Assembly: GCA_041390465.1 (NCBI GenBank)
Contig: JAWKPW010000013.1
Span: 18,440 to 82,439 of the forward strand
Source: JAABRU01 sp041390465
Lineage (GTDB): Bacteria > Desulfobacterota > Desulfobacteria > Desulfobacterales > Desulfococcaceae
DNA: 64,000 nucleotides
Direction: 5' to 3'
Positions 62,543 to 64,000 of the stretch are shown here, one piece after another. Each line of letters opens with the position of its first letter. Position 1 is the stretch's first letter. The translations under genes and the position numbers were made by a program. The notes under the pieces were generated by a model, which did not search any database, had not been told where the DNA came from, and saw only the letters and a program-made list of their open reading frames with translations.

Positions 62543-64000
62543 ATGAAAAAAGAACTCAGCGCACAGGAGCGGGAATTTTTTTCTCTGGTGAAAGATGCCA
62601 CGTTTGTCAATCCCTTTATTGACCGGCGCAGGGAACTGGATCTGCGGATCATCGGCACATCCGAAGCCATGCCGGAGCAGATACGGGTGCGCAGACTTAC
62701 GCAGGAAGTGCAGAACCGGATCATGCAACTGGAGCAAAGCGGGGTGCGGCGCATCACCCAGTTTTCCGGTGCAGACCGTTCTCTGATGGAAGTTGTCTTT
62801 CTCTTTGATTTTTTCCACCAGTTTCTGCTGCGCTTTGACCGCGTGATTCTGGAGCAGAACAAAGCCGGGGAAAAATCCGTGAAAATCCCTTTCTGGAAAG
62901 AGGGTTTTGCCCTGCTACAGGAAAGGGATTTCGGAGAAAAGGAAATCCGCCATTACTTCGCGCTCTGCTATCAGTTGCGCAGGGCCTATTATTTCATCAA
63001 ACACAGTCTCATTGGCCGAAGCGGGTGCATGAAAACCCTGCGCGGCAATCTGTGGAACAATGTGTTCACCCATGACATTGGTCTGTACAATACGTACATG
63101 TGGAACCGGATGGAGGATTTTTCCACATTGATTCTGGGTGAAACCGGCACGGGAAAGGGCACCTCGGCCATGTCTGTGGGACGTTCGGGCTTTATTCCCT
63201 TTGATGAGAAAAAAGAATGCTTTGCGGAAAGTTTTGTCACTTCCTTTGTGTCCCTCAATCTGTCCCAGTTTCCTGAAACCCTGATTGAATCTGAACTGTT
63301 CGGACACCGCAAGGGGGCTTTCACGGGCGCGACTGAGGATTACAAAGGCATTTTTGACCGTTGCAGTCCCTATGGGTCTGTGTTTATGGATGAAGTGGGT
63401 GAGGTTTCCGTTCCCATACAGATCAAACTCCTGCAGATTCTGCAGGAGCGCACCTACTGTCCTGTGGGAAGTCATCAGAAACAGCGCTTTCAGGGCAGAG
63501 TGATTGCGGCCACCAACCGGGATTTCCGGGAAATGCGCAAAAAAGGGCTGCTGCGGGATGATTTTTATTACCGCCTGTGTTCGGATATAATCACCGTGCC
63601 GCCCCTGCGCCAGCGCATCCGGGAGGATGCCGGGGAACTCGATGATCTGCTGTCCCATACGGTGGAGCGCATTGCGGGAAATCCCTCGCCGGAACTTGCG
63701 GACATGGTGAAGCAGGTGATTTCCGAGCAGTTGGGGCCGGAATATCCCTGGCCCGGCAATGTGCGGGAACTGGAGCAGTGCGTGCGCCGCATTCTGCTGA
63801 AACGCCATTATGAAGGGGATTACCGGCATACGGCTCCGGATCTGTGTTCCCAACTGGCTGCGGGCATGGAAAAAGGGAATCTGGACGCGCAGAGCCTGCT
63901 TTCCGGTTACTGCACATTGCTCTGGCAGCGTCTGGGAACCTATGAGGCCGTGTCCCGCCAGACCGGGCTGGATCGGCGCACTGTAAAGAAACACATTCTC
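62543..64000 (+). CDS. Sigma-54-dependent transcriptional activator, 5' part
   Basis: Open to the right window edge (486 codons seen). Residues 1-190 form an N-terminal domain with no recognised sensory fold (predicted helical; starts MKKELSAQEREFFSLVKDA). The AAA+ domain follows: Walker A LILGETGTGKG (about 198-206), the GAFTGA loop (258-263) that contacts sigma-54, FMDEVGEVSVPIQIKLLQILQE (Walker B) and AATNRDFREM. A Fis-type HTH begins near the edge (YEAVSRQTGLDRRTVKKHI). It lies one base after the MBL gene. No receiver domain is visible, so it probably senses a ligand through its N terminus. Confidence 0.88.
   Translation, partial: MKKELSAQEREFFSLVKDATFVNPFIDRRRELDLRIIGTSEAMPEQIRVRRLTQEVQNRIMQLEQSGVRRITQFSGADRSLMEVVFLFDFFHQFLLRFDRVILEQNKAGEKSVKIPFWKEGFALLQERDFGEKEIRHYFALCYQLRRAYYFIKHSLIGRSGCMKTLRGNLWNNVFTHDIGLYNTYMWNRMEDFSTLILGETGTGKGTSAMSVGRSGFIPFDEKKECFAESFVTSFVSLNLSQFPETLIESELFGHRKGAFTGATEDYKGIFDRCSPYGSVFMDEVGEVSVPIQIKLLQILQERTYCPVGSHQKQRFQGRVIAATNRDFREMRKKGLLRDDFYYRLCSDIITVPPLRQRIREDAGELDDLLSHTVERIAGNPSPELADMVKQVISEQLGPEYPWPGNVRELEQCVRRILLKRHYEGDYRHTAPDLCSQLAAGMEKGNLDAQSLLSGYCTLLWQRLGTYEAVSRQTGLDRRTVKKHIL

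Noticed and set aside
1..64000. CRISPR array
   Set aside because: No regularly spaced direct repeats with unique spacers; the repeats present are inverted or dispersed.

Overview
The window looks like chromosome of a Gram-negative, strictly anaerobic bacterium, most likely a Desulfobacterota (Desulfobacterales-type) sulfate reducer. Reasons: two genes that read through in-frame UGA codons backed by good bacterial SECIS hairpins (this phylum is rich in selenoproteins); a UbiX/UbiD pair and a UbiE/MenG-type quinone methyltransferase; an anaerobic cobalamin methyltransferase; FeoAB ferrous iron uptake; a molybdenum-storage-type kinase; a CoA-disulfide-reductase/rhodanese fusion; and intergenic regions full of short palindromes and MITE-like repeats. 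Genus cannot be fixed from the sequence alone.

Layout. 1-5.9 kb: the 5' end of rpe, a CoA-disulfide-reductase-like flavoprotein and ubiX-ubiD, all on the minus strand. 5.9-14.3 kb is an accessory island, also minus strand: a membrane-anchored metallopeptidase, hicBA, an IS110-family element with a structured upstream region that looks like a bridge RNA, a decayed Cys-rich ORF, and a type III restriction-modification operon with a vapBC-like toxin-antitoxin pair between mod and res. Two integron-like attC sites lie directly downstream of hicBA and of res, although no integrase is present. 15-25 kb: mltG, an SH3/AMIN protein, cupin, a B12-domain-like protein, UspA, CBS pair, a GalT-like transferase, an AMIN/amidase cell-wall hydrolase and an acyltransferase. 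25.6-34.3 kb: feoAB with a clear promoter, a candidate selenocysteine arsenite methyltransferase, a rhodanese / cation-efflux / MauE-type operon, a TiaS-like protein, a PadR regulator with a palindromic operator, and a Mo-storage-like kinase. 34.4-46.2 kb: Fe-S protein, lysine 2,3-aminomutase, methyltransferase, D-Ala-D-Ala dipeptidase, a 69-residue dual-CXXC selenoprotein, a frameshifted acyl-CoA ligase, ubiE, cobM, a duplicated-domain protein, tsaB and lon. 47-64 kb: prepilin peptidase, a citrate synthase broken by three single-base losses, queF, a lipoprotein, a CheY / binding-protein / CheW fusion, a HEAT-repeat membrane protein, tRNA-Arg(CCU), mltD, methyltransferases, a DciA-like protein, a Cache protein, and an MBL-fold enzyme next to a sigma-54 activator that runs off the end.

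Most interesting points: the candidate ArsM selenoprotein (Sec in place of the third conserved catalytic Cys), the small dual-CXXC selenoprotein, the bridge-RNA-like structure of the IS110 element, the mod-vapBC-res operon ending in an attC site, and the three-part chemotaxis fusion. Several genes are broken (vapC nonsense, acyl-CoA ligase frameshift, gltA with three frameshifts). This may be real decay or sequence error, and read-level checking would tell which. All functions are inferred from sequence patterns and remembered family features; no database search was run.
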